The notes: generated by a model from the letters alone, not told the origin. 64,000 nucleotides of DNA from Colletotrichum lupini (GCF_023278565.1 NC_064676.1:1674001-1738000), one strand, 5' to 3'. Counted from the first letter of the stretch, positions 1-10,316 are shown. Numbers and translations are program-made.

Positions 1-240
1 GTTGCGGACGTGACTGCACCTCAGTCTGCGAGCCTGGCGAGGTACCCACGTACCTTAGCATGCCTAGGTAAGACCCTGAAGAGAGTGAGGCCCCACTGGA
101 CGTCCCGTTGTGCTGCCGGACCTGGTCAGTGCGCCTGAAGTCCACTCAAACGCCCGGTCCCCACAGTTTGCACTCAGTGTGCGACGAGCAGCATATCGGA
201 TTTGAGCCAACTAGATGACACCCACCCCAGTCTAAGTACC
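1..240. other. Left-edge DNA, no gene seen
   Basis: Ordinary-composition DNA with no credible reading frame. It carries a TACCTTAG octamer at 51-58 and a 12-mer (GTGACTGCACCT, 10-21) that recurs at 12428-12439, which suggests a dispersed non-coding repeat. It stops abruptly at the AT-rich tract that follows. Confidence 0.5.
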
Positions 241-560
241 TTGTTATCGAAGAAAGTTAATTCTTTCTAAGTCATAAGTATAAGAATATAGTTTTAATAA
301 AATAATATAGTACCTACTTAGTACTTAAATTAAGATACTTTTTTAAGCTCGTTATAAATAAAAAAATTATATTACTAACTACTTATTATTAAAGTTCGTA
401 ACGCTATAGTTTTAACTATAATAATTCGCTTATAATAAGTAAAAAGTTTAATTATAAATCCTTTAAAAGCCTCTCTTTAAGGGCTATAAGAGCCTCCGAG
501 TTAAGTTAAAATACTTATTAAGATATTAATAACTAAACTAACCCTATAATAACGGCCTTA
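241..560. repeat. AT-rich, RIP-like repeat relic
   Basis: About 320 bases are almost pure A/T with many TpA steps, while DNA on both sides is of ordinary composition with sharp edges. Such isochores in filamentous ascomycetes are the usual end state of repeat-induced point mutation (C to T in duplicated DNA). No coding frame of the original element survives, so the family cannot be named. That it was a transposon is inferred from composition only. Confidence 0.6.
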
Positions 561-593
561 ATAGAGAAACTGAGAGACGAACTGAGAGATAAT

Positions 594-622
594 GCTAGAA
601 TCCTCGCAACTGCGATTCTAGC
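594..622. repeat. Perfect 9-bp inverted repeat
   Basis: GCTAGAATC at 594-602 is the exact reverse complement of GATTCTAGC at 614-622, with an 11-nt loop. It lies just outside the AT-rich tract and could be a terminal or internal hairpin of the same decayed element. No poly-T follows, so a terminator role is not supported. Confidence 0.5.
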
Positions 623-2815
623 GATCCCTTGACTAGGGAGAGGGTGGAATGGAGGAAAGGATGGGTGAGAAAAGGGTTGAGGTTGAACAGTGCGGAATTC
701 GAGGGCAGGGTAGCGTCTACATGTACTGCGGCAATCCTCTAGTAATGCAAAACGATGGAGTTAAACAGTGCACCCACCCCAGTCGTCATCCAAAGTCCAT
801 CAGAACAACTGCGAACGTCCAGCCAGCAACAAATGAAGACACCCTCTTCCATCGTCTTACTCAAGCCGTCGTGTGCGCCGAGCTTTCTACCTATCCTATT
901 CTACTCGCCCGCTTCATCGAACTAAACAATGGGGGGATTCCGGCTTGCGCAACACAATATGCCCACCCCCAATAAGCCATGTCGACCAGGGCTGAAAGAA
1001 AGCTGCTACCATGCACGGTTCTAATTGTACTAGGCAAAGCCAAGTTGTGCCGAAGGGCGAGAGGAGGCCAAGGGGGGTCGTCTGCGCAGGGGGCTAGGTC
1101 CTAGGATACCTGGATACGACAGATGATGAGCCGGATACTTCAACCAAACGGTCACGCAACGTCGTCAAGTGCCCTATCAAGTCCCCTTCAGATTGATTGA
1201 GCCTGGGCCCGTGATGAGGCGGCGGAGACCCAACCTGAGGAGGTGCCAGGAGGCAACGCAATATGCTTAACCAACCTACCTTGTCCGCTTTCGTATCGTT
1301 CGCCCGATCCCAAAGCCTCAAGCAAACGACCTTTGAACCCCGTACCCACCTAATCGACCGAGCCCTTCGGAGCCCCTCCCTTCCTTCGTCGTCTGTCGCT
1401 CTCGGCAAGCTCCTTACCACGTCCGCCCCTCTTCCGATGCCACCACTTCCCCGAACTGGCCCCGGCCAACGTCTTGGCATGGCTAACCGTCTGCCATCTC
1501 GTTGGAACCCTGCGGTCACCTTGCAGCGCCGTGGCAGTCCAGCGCCGTGCTACGCCGTAGCATGGTTCGAATGACGGCAGACCGATGGTTCCAATCTGTC
1601 TAATCTGGACCGCCCTCTCTTTCTCTCTCTTGCGCGCGCGCGCCCATGCAAGCTCGAGTTGCTAGCTATTTACCGCCAGCTTATGGCATCACGACTCGTC
1701 ATCGGATTACGAGGGGCAAGCGTTCTCTCGTTGCCCGCCAAATTTAGAATTCGCGCCATGTTCACCGCGGGCTTCCGGCGGCGGCGGACCGAGTTTCTTG
1801 CTACCTTAGTCTATCGGTGCGCTTTTTCGCAACTCCGCCTCGCCAAATCGGCACCGAGGACCCATTTTCACATATCGCTTTCGCCATGCTTAAGACCTTA
1901 AGAGGCCCGAATATCGACGTGCATTCGCCCGCTCTGACACCGGTGCGTCATTAACTGCCGGCACGATTACCTGATGTGGCAGTCATGGCGGCCAATAGTT
2001 CATTTGTTGCGGCGTACCGGTCGTGACATCCCACGTTGCTTTTGCCCACTAACGACACCGCAGGGACGGTAGATGACCATACCTTACCTTAGTCTAGTCA
2101 AAACTGACAGCCATCAGATGATCCGGTCTAGCCCCAGTTTCACCAGTGTGATGGGGACTCTCCGGACGGCTCACAAAACCCAGCTTACATCCGCCGTTTG
2201 CAAGCAACAAGTCCGGTTGCGTTTCCTCACGTTTCACTTTCTTCCCTGTCAAGAAGCTCCTTGAGTCGTCTCTCCTTCTTCCTTGGGACAAGATTCGAAC
2301 ACACATCTCGCTCCGCTTCCGAGCAGCCCCGTCTCATTGGTGTCGTCCCATCAGCAAACCTCATCAACCTGCGAAAGCTGCTAGTGCCAGGTCTCCAAGA
2401 TAAACTCCCCTCACCCACACTACACCCCGCCGCGATCCTCGAAACAAACTCCTACCCTCATCTATGCGAGATCCCTCGGGCCGCTAGTCGAAACGTTAAA
2501 CGAGTGGGTATCGCGGTCCTATATTTCAACGCCATCCTCCCCGTCGGGGACGTTCGTCTCGTCCCATTGCGTGTCTGCTGGCTGCTGCGTGCCTACGAAG
2601 TATCTGCCCAGTCGTTGCGTTGCGCGGTCGCTGTCCGAGTGGTTGGGTCACGTCGATCATTAAAGTTGTTGCCCCCCCCCCCCCCCCCCCCCAGCTAGAG
2701 ATCATCCGGCCTTAAAGAAGATCGACCGCCAGGTTCACAAACCGCCCGCATTGTGTGTTTCTGAAGATCTCTTTGCTGCGATGCAACCCAGCCTCAGCGT
2801 CACACATAGATCAAC
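623..2815. other. Non-coding stretch without a supported gene
   Basis: About 2.2 kb with only short overlapping frames on both strands, none resembling a known family and none with convincing splice structure. It includes a CT/GC microsatellite patch near 1617-1645, TACCTTAG octamers at 1802-1809 and 2085-2092, and a run of 21 C at 2672-2692 about 125 bp before the next gene. The last few hundred bases are probably the promoter and leader of that gene. Confidence 0.5.
2672..2692. repeat. Homopolymer run of 21 C
   Basis: An uninterrupted C run 125 bp upstream of the 2EXR gene start. A second long C run (19) lies at 30215-30233, also upstream of a gene. Length is prone to assembly error. Confidence 0.9.
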
Positions 2816-3802
2816 ATGCCTTCAACATTATTTCCGTCTATCTCGAAGGACTTTTCGAGTCCCACAACCACCCCCGGAGAGGCGTTTCCGATGATGAAGT
2901 TACCAGTGGAGATCCGATTAATGATATGGGAGTACGCTCTCCCAGAAGCGCGCGTGTACGAAGTTATGGACTCGCCGAATGCAAGCCAAAAAACGCCTGC
3001 GGCAGCCGGGCTCATGTTCGCCAATGTTCGAGATGAACCGCCACCAGCGCTTGGCGCGGTATGCCATGAGACGAGGGTGTTTGTACTACAACGCTACAGA
3101 CCTCTCGCTCTCTCGGCGACGACGAAATACGTCGACCTATCGCGCGATATCCTTTTGCTCGAGCCGTACTTGCTGGTCAAGCGGTTACTCCGGACATTGC
3201 AGTTCTTCAGCCAGATCCCTCTTGTGCGAGACAACCTCAGTCGGCTTGCGTTTGGAACGTCATACGGACTCTACACTGGCATCTGCCACCCGGTGCTCAG
3301 TTGGAAAGTCTCCAAGTCCAATATAACGACGCTGCTTGCCCGTCTGGCAAAGTTCCCCAGATTAAGGAAGCTTGTATTTGTCGTCCACCAGGAGTTCCAG
3401 TTCGACTTTGACATTCGACCTCCGTATGCCACATCTCATATGAACTACCCAGATCCACAACGACCACAATTGGTGCACCAAGGATACCGCTTCAAGTTCG
3501 ATATTGAGTCACAGCTCAACTATACACAGCCGCGACACCCGCACTCTAATCAATTTCTCTATTACCCGCTGGACGTCGACGACGACAAGGACGACTGTTT
3601 CGACAAGGACGACTTGGAAAACGAAGGCGACCTGTTTGAGTCGTGGCCCACGAATGACGACTGGCGGCGCTTCAGGCGGAGGTTCCAAAGATCTATCCAC
3701 CTTGTCGGAAAGGGCTCGCCGGGATGCCAGCGGCCAAAAGTCATGCCCAAGCTTGAGGGCGCGAGTCTATTGTGGAAGTACAGCAAGGCACAGCATTATT
3801 GA
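2816..3802 (+). CDS. 2EXR domain-containing protein
   Basis: Single-exon gene of 328 residues. Residues about 24-45 read MMKLPVEIRLMIWEYALPEA, the hallmark opening of the fungal 2EXR domain (an F-box-like segment in which a leucine-proline pair is followed by IR..IW..AL). The next ~150 residues, with a conserved cysteine-histidine step in AVCHETR, fit the usual body of these proteins. The C-terminal third is acidic (a D/E-rich patch near residues 255-275). 2EXR proteins form large lineage-specific families in Pezizomycotina with no established biochemical role, so no function is assigned. The start was chosen because CAACATGCC is a reasonable context and precedes the domain by the usual short leader. 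A tract of 17 T follows the stop almost at once. Family assignment is firm; function unknown. Confidence 0.85.
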   Translation: MPSTLFPSISKDFSSPTTTPGEAFPMMKLPVEIRLMIWEYALPEARVYEVMDSPNASQKTPAAAGLMFANVRDEPPPALGAVCHETRVFVLQRYRPLALSATTKYVDLSRDILLLEPYLLVKRLLRTLQFFSQIPLVRDNLSRLAFGTSYGLYTGICHPVLSWKVSKSNITTLLARLAKFPRLRKLVFVVHQEFQFDFDIRPPYATSHMNYPDPQRPQLVHQGYRFKFDIESQLNYTQPRHPHSNQFLYYPLDVDDDKDDCFDKDDLENEGDLFESWPTNDDWRRFRRRFQRSIHLVGKGSPGCQRPKVMPKLEGASLLWKYSKAQHY

Positions 3803-4196
3803 TGCACTTTTTTTTTTTTTTTTTGGGTTGGCGTTCTCTTGGGTGTGGAGTTTAGGGGCTTGCATGCATTATCTATACCCTCTTTAGATCTTGACTTCAA
3901 GGTTCTCGGTTAGGCGCGATACAGCGGCATCTGGGCTTGTAGTATCAGTCTCATCATTCAGGCTGCATATAAAACGGATAATAAGTCACATTCTTCAAAA
4001 TGCACCTTGGTGACCACAGTATTTCCATTAATTTTCGATCTGCCTCTGGAGGCAGACTACATGCTGTGTGATCCCACGCGAGAAGGTTCAACACGAGTTC
4101 CCGCCGTTGCTTATGCCTCATCATCATTCTTATCATCGTCATGTCATTATCCGCATACTACCCTTCCACCCATCTTCCCTTGCTCAAGCTTTACGC
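3803..4196. other. Intergenic region between convergent genes
   Basis: Shared 3' flank of the 2EXR gene and the leftward gene ending at 4197. It contains a run of 17 T at 3808-3824 just after the 2EXR stop. No gene or RNA is recognised. Confidence 0.5.
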
Positions 4197-5354
4197 TCAC
4201 TGCGATTCCGACCGGAGTCCGAATACGATGGACACGATCAGGAAGGAAATGGAAAATCCAACGAGATTCGCCAGCAGAACCACACTGAAGGCTGATTCCT
4301 CCTCCTCCTCCTCCTCTTCCCTTCCCTCCATCTCTACTACGGCGACTACGCCCCCGCACCGCTCGGCAGGAGTGGCAGGAGAGGCGGGAGACTTCTCGCC
4401 GTCCGTGTCGGAATTACCATCGCCGAGAGCCCACTTCTCGAAATCCCAATTCACCGCATCCAGCTCTCGCCGGATCTCCTGATCAGCCAGGCTGTGCTCC
4501 GAGTCCTCCTCACTCTCAGACCAAACGACGGAGGAACAGAAGAGGCAGAGATGCTCCTCCGAAGTAATCTCACTCCCACTCTCACTCTCATTCACCTTCG
4601 CTGCGCTGAGGTCCAAAGACCGCGGCCGTAACTCCTCAAGGTGCGGGGCGACCACCGGTGCCTGTGGCTGTGGCAGTGGCAGCACAGGCGGCGGGAGAAC
4701 CAACTCCTCAATCTCCGCCTCGACGGGGAGTTCGTTGACGTGGAAGGGGTCGACAACAACCACATCATCACGTCTCTGGATCCCCCTCGCAGCCTCGATC
4801 CCGTATTCGAGGTACGAGAACCTCTTGATCCAGGGCTCGTTGCGGGTGAGGGGTTCTTGTTCGTAGTCGGCGTACTGGAAGCGGGAGAGCCGGGATCTGA
4901 CGCGAGGGCTGCGGATGCCGTAGTCTGCGAGGGTGCGGGCTTCTAGGGCGATATCTTCGAAGGAGGTCCAGCCGATGTTGTTGCTGTGGTTGTGGCTGGG
5001 GGAGGGGGAGATGGTGCAGTCTATGCAGCCGGGTGTGGTGGGGTTCCAAGTGGAAGGGGCCTTGGATCCTGGAGTCGCGAGCTCGGTTGAAGGAGGAGAT
5101 TGAGACTTCTCCCCCTCCATTCCCTTCTCTCCAGGCTTGTTGGGAGCGTATACTTGCTCGAATAGGGCCTTGGTGATGGCCTCGGCCCTGGAGGCTGATT
5201 GGAGCATCTTGACCTCGTCAGGGGTAGGGGTCTCGCTGACTTCTCCAAGAGACTCCTCGATCGTCTCGAGACTCATGGTAGTGAGTCTCGGACGAGTGGA
5301 GCGATCGTGCCAGACGTGAGGGTATCTCGCAAAGTATGTACGGGTAGCCGCCAT
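4197..5354 (-). CDS. Acidic hypothetical protein with C-terminal membrane anchor
   Basis: Reads leftwards as 385 residues from the ATG at 5354 (MAATRTYFARYPHVW). An in-frame ATG exists at 5594, but the extra 80 residues look like translated leader, so the internal start is preferred. The body is rich in Pro, Ser, Glu and Arg without a domain I recognise; aromatic motifs such as YPHVWHD and WTSFEDIALEARTLADYGIR are probably the conserved parts. Near the C terminus an uninterrupted glutamate run is encoded by a CTC/TCC triplet microsatellite at about 4300-4318. It is followed by one hydrophobic helix (about 20 residues, VVLLANLVGFSISFLIVSIV) and a short charged tail. This layout is that of a tail-anchored membrane protein. 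That topology is an inference, and no function is proposed. Confidence 0.6.
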   Translation of the reverse strand: MAATRTYFARYPHVWHDRSTRPRLTTMSLETIEESLGEVSETPTPDEVKMLQSASRAEAITKALFEQVYAPNKPGEKGMEGEKSQSPPSTELATPGSKAPSTWNPTTPGCIDCTISPSPSHNHSNNIGWTSFEDIALEARTLADYGIRSPRVRSRLSRFQYADYEQEPLTRNEPWIKRFSYLEYGIEAARGIQRRDDVVVVDPFHVNELPVEAEIEELVLPPPVLPLPQPQAPVVAPHLEELRPRSLDLSAAKVNESESGSEITSEEHLCLFCSSVVWSESEEDSEHSLADQEIRRELDAVNWDFEKWALGDGNSDTDGEKSPASPATPAERCGGVVAVVEMEGREEEEEEEESAFSVVLLANLVGFSISFLIVSIVFGLRSESQ

Positions 5355-7129
5355 CTTTGTTACTGATGGTATATGTGATTGAATACTGAGGTGTAAAGTG
5401 ACTTGAGAAAGTGGTGAGTGTAACTTGAAGTTATCAGAATTATCAAGATGATGTATGGGATATGGAATGAACAGAGAACGATCAATAAGACAGGAAACGA
5501 GCCTGTTTGATATACTACATAACCGTTCTTCCGGAGATACCTCATGTCTTTGAGTTTTCGCAACTTTTCTCTTGGTCGGAGATACCTTCATCATCGGACC
5601 ATGATACTCTATGCACTGTGTTTAGACTTCAGTCGTACCACGATCCTGCGCTCAATCAGAGTCCAGCGGAGATATTTCATGCCATGCAGGTGCCTTTGGG
5701 ACATTTGGCTCCTGGGAAAGAACTGGGACTATTCGGTTTGCGGCTTGGCAATGGATGACTCTTGACGACTGCGTGATGACACTTCTTGCGGGACGTTAGA
5801 AGCTTCATTCAACCTCTAATTTTGTTCTTAGTACGTAATCTGCCAGATCCTGAACATGACATTAATAAGATATGATCCGAGGTACGCTCGAGAATCCAGC
5901 TTGGAAGATGTGTTCAGAGATAAAGTCTACATGATCCAAGCTAATCCAAGAGTCTCGGATTTCATCAAGATAACAAAAAGGGGCGCGGCCAAAGGCAAAG
6001 CAAGGGTTCAACTTAACTTTTCCATGGACTCGGTAGACTTGAGAGTAATTCGAGATGGTACGTTAGCTCGGTCTTCTTCGCAGCCATGTTCTTGAAATAT
6101 ACACAATAGGTCACGAAAAAGTTGAGCACCCGTATAGACTCCAGCCCTACACCACCAAGTACTTATCTGGGCCATTAATCATCCACATCAACCTTGAGGG
6201 CGAGGGACGGCTATCCCATCGGACTTCTAACTCATACAAAAAATGCAAAAAGCTCAGCTCCCTATAACAGGGAACCTACGAAAGATCCGAGGAGACTCTT
6301 ACCAGCCTCAGGTGTAACGATGCAAGGATTTTTACAAGAACAATACGGGACTCGAACCCGGGACCTATGAGTGCGGGGCTATTCCCATCTAAGTGACATT
6401 CCCCGCTACGTCACAGGCCTTGGTGATGGAATGTCTCCCTTTTCATAATTATAGTGGGTGAGGTGGTGGGTGGTGGGCGATGTGCGTGAGGCTGGGCGGT
6501 GAGAGATACGGGTGTCAAAGGTGAATCACTAGGCTGGCATCACACGGTTCACATTCGTCGGTAGAGATTAGCCACGAAATCCCATCATTTTCGCAACCCT
6601 TTTTTTGATTATGGACTAAGACTAGAGAGACCACGTTTCGTCCGACCTTGGGAAAACCAAAGCCGTGATGTAGTTCAAGAGGATTGCCTTAGAGCTTCTT
6701 GTCAACCACATGAAGAACGCGGTGCTAGGATCAAATCAGGTTAGCCGGGCGAGCAGATACCTAGGCAACAACATAGCCATATACATTTACTGCCTCCAAG
6801 CCCTTGGAAATAATATTTAGATAGAGGGTGTATTGATGTGTTCATCAAGGGTACGCCGAGATAGACAGCCACACAGAGTAGTGCAGATGATAGTAGTCGG
6901 TCAATTTTATTGTCCGAAACCTGCTCGTGACGTGCAAGTCTCTCAAGTTTCCGAGATTTATTCCATTTGCCTCGTTGCCAACCCCCATTAGAGCCCGGTA
7001 TTGTTCCAGAGTGTCCTCGCAGTCGAAAACGTGTGCCATATTCCCAGCGGTTGTCCAGGAAGAAAGCGACGCTGCGCTCAACAGTCGAAATTTCTTCGGG
7101 CAGTCTTCTCTCATTCCGTAGACTTCGAC
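5355..7129. other. Intergenic region with a tRNA-like element
   Basis: About 1.8 kb with no gene I can support. It contains the promoter of the leftward gene at 4197-5354, a tRNA-like pol III element (listed separately), and the 3' flank of the leftward membrane-protein gene ending at 7130. Several frames of 60-90 codons occur but have no recognisable content. Confidence 0.5.
6340..6412 (-). repeat. tRNA-like / SINE-head-like element
   Basis: On the minus strand a perfect B box (GGTTCGAGTCC, 6358-6348) lies 38 nt downstream of an A-box-like TCACTTAGATGG (6396-6385). This is the internal pol III promoter arrangement of a tRNA gene. A clean seven-pair acceptor stem and a proper anticodon arm cannot be drawn, so it is more likely a tRNA-derived short element or a decayed tRNA than a working tRNA. 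Confidence 0.4.
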
Positions 7130-7606
7130 TCATTTGCGAAACTTCTCTGCCATGATCGATGCTAAGCCGTCGCACCATCCCGTGGCCGCCTCGATTAGGA
7201 AACCGATGTAAACTCCAGAAAAGTGGTAGGAGTGCCTGGTAAAGATGGTCGGCCAGGGCCCGGTGACGAACGAGTGGGCCATCGCGATACTGTAGCCCAA
7301 TATGCCGGCTGTCATGATGCCGGATGTGCTTCTCGGACCCTTCGGCCAATGTTCCAGGATGGCGATGCACGAGGCCGGGAATGCGATCATCGCGGCGACG
7401 CCGTAGATGACAAAGAGTTCCTCCGACTCAACCGTGCAGTGTTCGCTGCCAAGGACCGCCAGGACGACCCAGCTCGAGAAGTTGACAGCGAGCGCGCATA
7501 ACAACCGTTCGGCTATTTCCTTCTTTGACTCGACTTCCTCGGTGGAGGGTTTGGGTGGTTTCTTCATTGTCAAGGGAGATGGGTAGGGGGATTTGTTATC
7601 TCCCAT
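7130..7606 (-). CDS. Small four-helix membrane protein, paralog A
   Basis: Reads leftwards as 158 residues from the ATG at 7606. An in-frame ATG at 7699 would add 31 residues but has a poor context, whereas AACATGGG at 7606 has A at -3. After a proline- and lysine-rich cytosolic-looking head there are four hydrophobic segments (roughly residues 35-53, 62-82, 96-114 and 127-146). The spacing and several motifs match the neighbouring gene at 7964-8596: a WP(K/R) step between helices 2 and 3, and SG(V/F)xxGFxIExxTG at helix 4. The two therefore form a tandem duplicate pair in the same orientation, about 360 bp apart. I do not recognise the family. Roles such as transporter or scaffold would be guesses. 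Confidence 0.65.
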   Translation of the reverse strand: MGDNKSPYPSPLTMKKPPKPSTEEVESKKEIAERLLCALAVNFSSWVVLAVLGSEHCTVESEELFVIYGVAAMIAFPASCIAILEHWPKGPRSTSGIMTAGILGYSIAMAHSFVTGPWPTIFTRHSYHFSGVYIGFLIEAATGWCDGLASIMAEKFRK

Positions 7607-7963
7607 GTTTGAAGAGGGACTTAGAGTCGCGGTGTATCGCTCTTGAGGCAGTATTACGCCCAAAGGACCGATGCGTAGCGCGAGTCCTGAGTTTAGCATT
7701 CAAAGATTGGTAGTGAAGTGCTATGAGTTTGGTGGACTTTGGTACATGAACAGCAGGACCTGCTCGGATATATAGTGCTCGCCGGAACGTTTGTGGAGGA
7801 AGATGATATAGGCCATCTCGTTTCGGCTCGCTCTACAACCGTGGGGAAACCCGCATTATGTGTACGGGTAACCGCGATGGTCTCTCTCACAAACTTAATC
7901 CAGCCGCATCCCGACCTTGCGTAGGCCTGAAAACGCCTGAACGGTGCGTCCAACCTTGAGATC

Positions 7964-8596
7964 TCAAAGGTTCTGAGCCGCGCCGGACGAAGAGGAAGGC
8001 TGAGCCTTGGCCGCATCCTTGCCGCCAACAGTACGAATCTTCCTCGGCAGAGGCTCCTCCTTCGAGTTCTTGAGGGCCTCGAGAACCAGCCCCATGAGCC
8101 CCGTCACCCCCTCAATCCAAAACCCAACGTGAAATCCGCTCAGCAGGCAGAACTCCCGCCCCAGAGTCTGCCCGACGCCAACGGTCCAGCTCGGGACCGT
8201 GATCCCGTAAATGAGCGTGGCAGTGAAGCCCAGTATACTGCTCAGGATTCGCTGATGGCCCGTACGGGGCCAGACGCCGTACGTCATGATGAACACGCCG
8301 GCCCCTGTGATGAAGAAGAAGACCGTGGCGGGGATGGCGAGGAGGAGCTTGGCGTCTTCGTCGCCGGAGGGCGATGGCCTCACAGAGAGGCTGCCGATTG
8401 TCGCTAGTGCTGCCAGGTTGAGAAAGTACCAGGTTGCGAAATAGTTTTCGGACGGCATGAGGTCATCGACGTATTGTCTCGGGGCAGTATTGGGAGTGTC
8501 TGGCTTCGTTGGCGGGGGCGCTGCGGTACTCGATTTAGATCCATCGCTGCTTGCTACAGGCTCTGGGTGTGGAATTGGCGTTGAGGTTGAAGTCAT
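7964..8596 (-). CDS. Small four-helix membrane protein, paralog B
   Basis: Reads leftwards as 210 residues from the ATG at 8596. A proline/serine/threonine-rich head of about 45 residues precedes four hydrophobic segments (around residues 52-70, 83-103, 117-136 and 148-170) and a basic, serine-rich tail. GVWPRTGHQ after helix 2 and SGFHVGFWIEGVTG in helix 4 align with the corresponding parts of the adjacent gene at 7130-7606, so the two are diverged paralogs. The tail ending in a run of serines is absent from the neighbour. Family unknown; membrane location is inferred from hydrophobicity. Confidence 0.65.
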   Translation of the reverse strand: MTSTSTPIPHPEPVASSDGSKSSTAAPPPTKPDTPNTAPRQYVDDLMPSENYFATWYFLNLAALATIGSLSVRPSPSGDEDAKLLLAIPATVFFFITGAGVFIMTYGVWPRTGHQRILSSILGFTATLIYGITVPSWTVGVGQTLGREFCLLSGFHVGFWIEGVTGLMGLVLEALKNSKEEPLPRKIRTVGGKDAAKAQPSSSSGAAQNL

Positions 8597-9146
8597 GTTT
8601 CTAATCGAGCTCCCCACTTCGTTGTAAGTAAAGAAATCTTTTTAAGATCTTCGCTGGCTAAAGCCTTTGAATGGATGCTTTTATTTGAACAATAAATATG
8701 TAATGAAGAAGCTGACGGTGGAGCACCAGGAGCATATGGGTCAAAGTACTTATGTGAGATTGGAATGCGAAGCGGCAACTACGTGCCGGTAACTTGGCTC
8801 GGCGGCCTCCGAATCCTTCATAAGCCGGGCGACGATGAAGCGGGCCTTGGTTCTTGGTTGGACCCATTGGCTTCGATTTGCCCAGAAGCCAAGTATAAGC
8901 CATTCAGCTGTATTGGTTCGAATGAATTATGCGACGTCTTTTGTGCAACACAAAATAACCGTGACATGTTGCTGTGTAGGCGAATAGATCGAAAAACAGC
9001 CAATGCTATCGGAAGCGACAGGAGCGGCGCAGCTTGACCAAGTAGCTTAGTAGCCCCAATGCTGAGATCGCATAAGGAAATGGTAAATTCGAAGGGAAGA
9101 AAAGCGCCCGAGAAGTGTCATTAACTGTCTAATACTTGCTAGTCTA
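8597..9146. other. Intergenic region
   Basis: Holds the upstream region of the leftward membrane-protein gene (ATG at 8596) and the 3' flank of leftward PXR1. A few frames of 60-90 codons run through it without recognisable content. Confidence 0.5.
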
Positions 9147-10316
9147 TCAAGATTGCGATTTGACCATGAAAATCTATAGCACACGTCAGTAAACATTCGC
9201 ACAAGAAGTGTTCGAGCAACACCAAAACGTACCGCGTTCAATGCCTTGTCATCCATAGTCGCCATCCTCTTCTGCGCGATCCACCGTGACCTCACGGCGT
9301 GGTGGCCTCTGAGCACCGGCGTCGACGTACCACTGGCCGTCGGTGTTGTTGACGCTGATGCTGACGCTGCCGCCGCCTTCTTTGCGCGCTTCTCCTCCTT
9401 GCGACGCTTCTTCTCCTCTTTCCTCGCAGCCTTCTCGGCATCCGTCTCGCCCCTGCGCTTCTTCTTTGTCGACTTGTCGTCTGACGATTCGTCTTCGTCG
9501 CTGTTATCGGCGGCCTCCTTCTTGGCCTTTTTGCTCCTCTTCCTGTCCTTCTTCGCCTTCTTCTCCGCCTTCTCGTCCTGGGTATCTTCCGAAGCATCCT
9601 CCTTGGCCGCGGACTTTGATTTGCTGCGCTTCTTCTCCTTCTTTTCTTCCTTCCTCCGCTTCTTCTTCGCCTTCTCGTCCTCAGAGGACGAGGATTCGTC
9701 TTCGCTCGACTCCTCGGCCTTGCGCTTCTTCGACTTTTTGCTCGATTCGGGGATATCCTCCATCTTGACGTCGTCACTGTCGCTATCGTTCTTCTCCTTC
9801 GCCTCGGCCGTGGGTTCCTCCTTGATCTTGTCGCCGACGAGGAATCCACCGCTAACGAAGCGCATCGGTCCAAACTTGTTATCGCAGTACAGGGTGCTCT
9901 TCAGCGCCGTGCGGGCCTCCTGCTCCTTGGCAATGACCTCGGTAGACTTGCCGTTCAGGCGTCCAAGGAGGTCGGAGAAGACGTCCATGCCGGTGACCCT
10001 GTCATCCCTTGCCTGCTTGAAACCGAGACCGAGCATGTCATCCTTAAGGGCGACGCGAATGAAGGAGGCATTGGCCGCCGTATGGTGCACCGCGTGCGCT
10101 GCGTCCTTTGCACCGAGGTACTGGCCGGGTTCCCAACCCTGTGATCGCAGGATCTTCTGGCCAAAGGAGTCGAGGTCCTTGGTCCATTTCGTGTTGTTGG
10201 GATCCTTGCCGATCTTCCGGCGACTAAAAATGGGATTTTCAGTTAGTTATTCAAGCAGGCGAGGACAAGTCGCACGGAAACGGTGAGCCTCACGTCTTCG
10301 CCTGTGCCAGACCCAT
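9147..10316 (-). CDS. PXR1: PXR1/GNO1 (PINX1) G-patch protein
   Basis: Exons (leftwards) 10316-10294, 10223-9233 and 9173-9147 give 346 residues. The first exon is only 23 nt (MGLAQAKT). The N terminus contains the PXR1 signature DPNNTKW, then the G-patch (SQGWEPGQYLG...DDMLGLGF), then VFSDLLGRLNGKS. A long lysine/glutamate/serine nucleolar tract (KKE/KKD-type, roughly residues 135-285) follows. The end is RWIAQKR...DDKALNAIFMV, as in other fungal PXR1. The last intron has a CTGAC branch point and ends just before a 27-nt terminal exon that restores the conserved IFMV ending; without it the frame runs into unrelated sequence. PXR1 acts in pre-rRNA and snoRNA processing with the DEAH helicase Prp43 and inhibits telomerase (known for the family). 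The repetitive tract produces a long artefactual frame on the opposite strand. Confidence 0.93.

Noticed and set aside
2275..2350. Possible tRNA on the minus strand (TGTTCGAATC with GGGACGA/TTGTCCC ends)
   Set aside because: The ends can pair, but the T-arm stem would overlap the acceptor and no anticodon arm forms.
5507..6095. Several rightward frames of 70-83 codons
   Set aside because: They overlap the upstream region of the leftward gene and have no known motifs or splice context.
7739..7924. Small frames between the two membrane-protein genes as a third paralog
   Set aside because: None contains the helix motifs of the neighbours; the 360-bp spacer is best read as promoter and 3' flank.
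9246..10286. 346-codon rightward frame rich in Phe/Ser/Leu
   Set aside because: It is the exact antisense of the PXR1 lysine/glutamate repeat, whose complement encodes Phe/Leu/Ser runs; the minus-strand gene has domains and introns, this frame has none.
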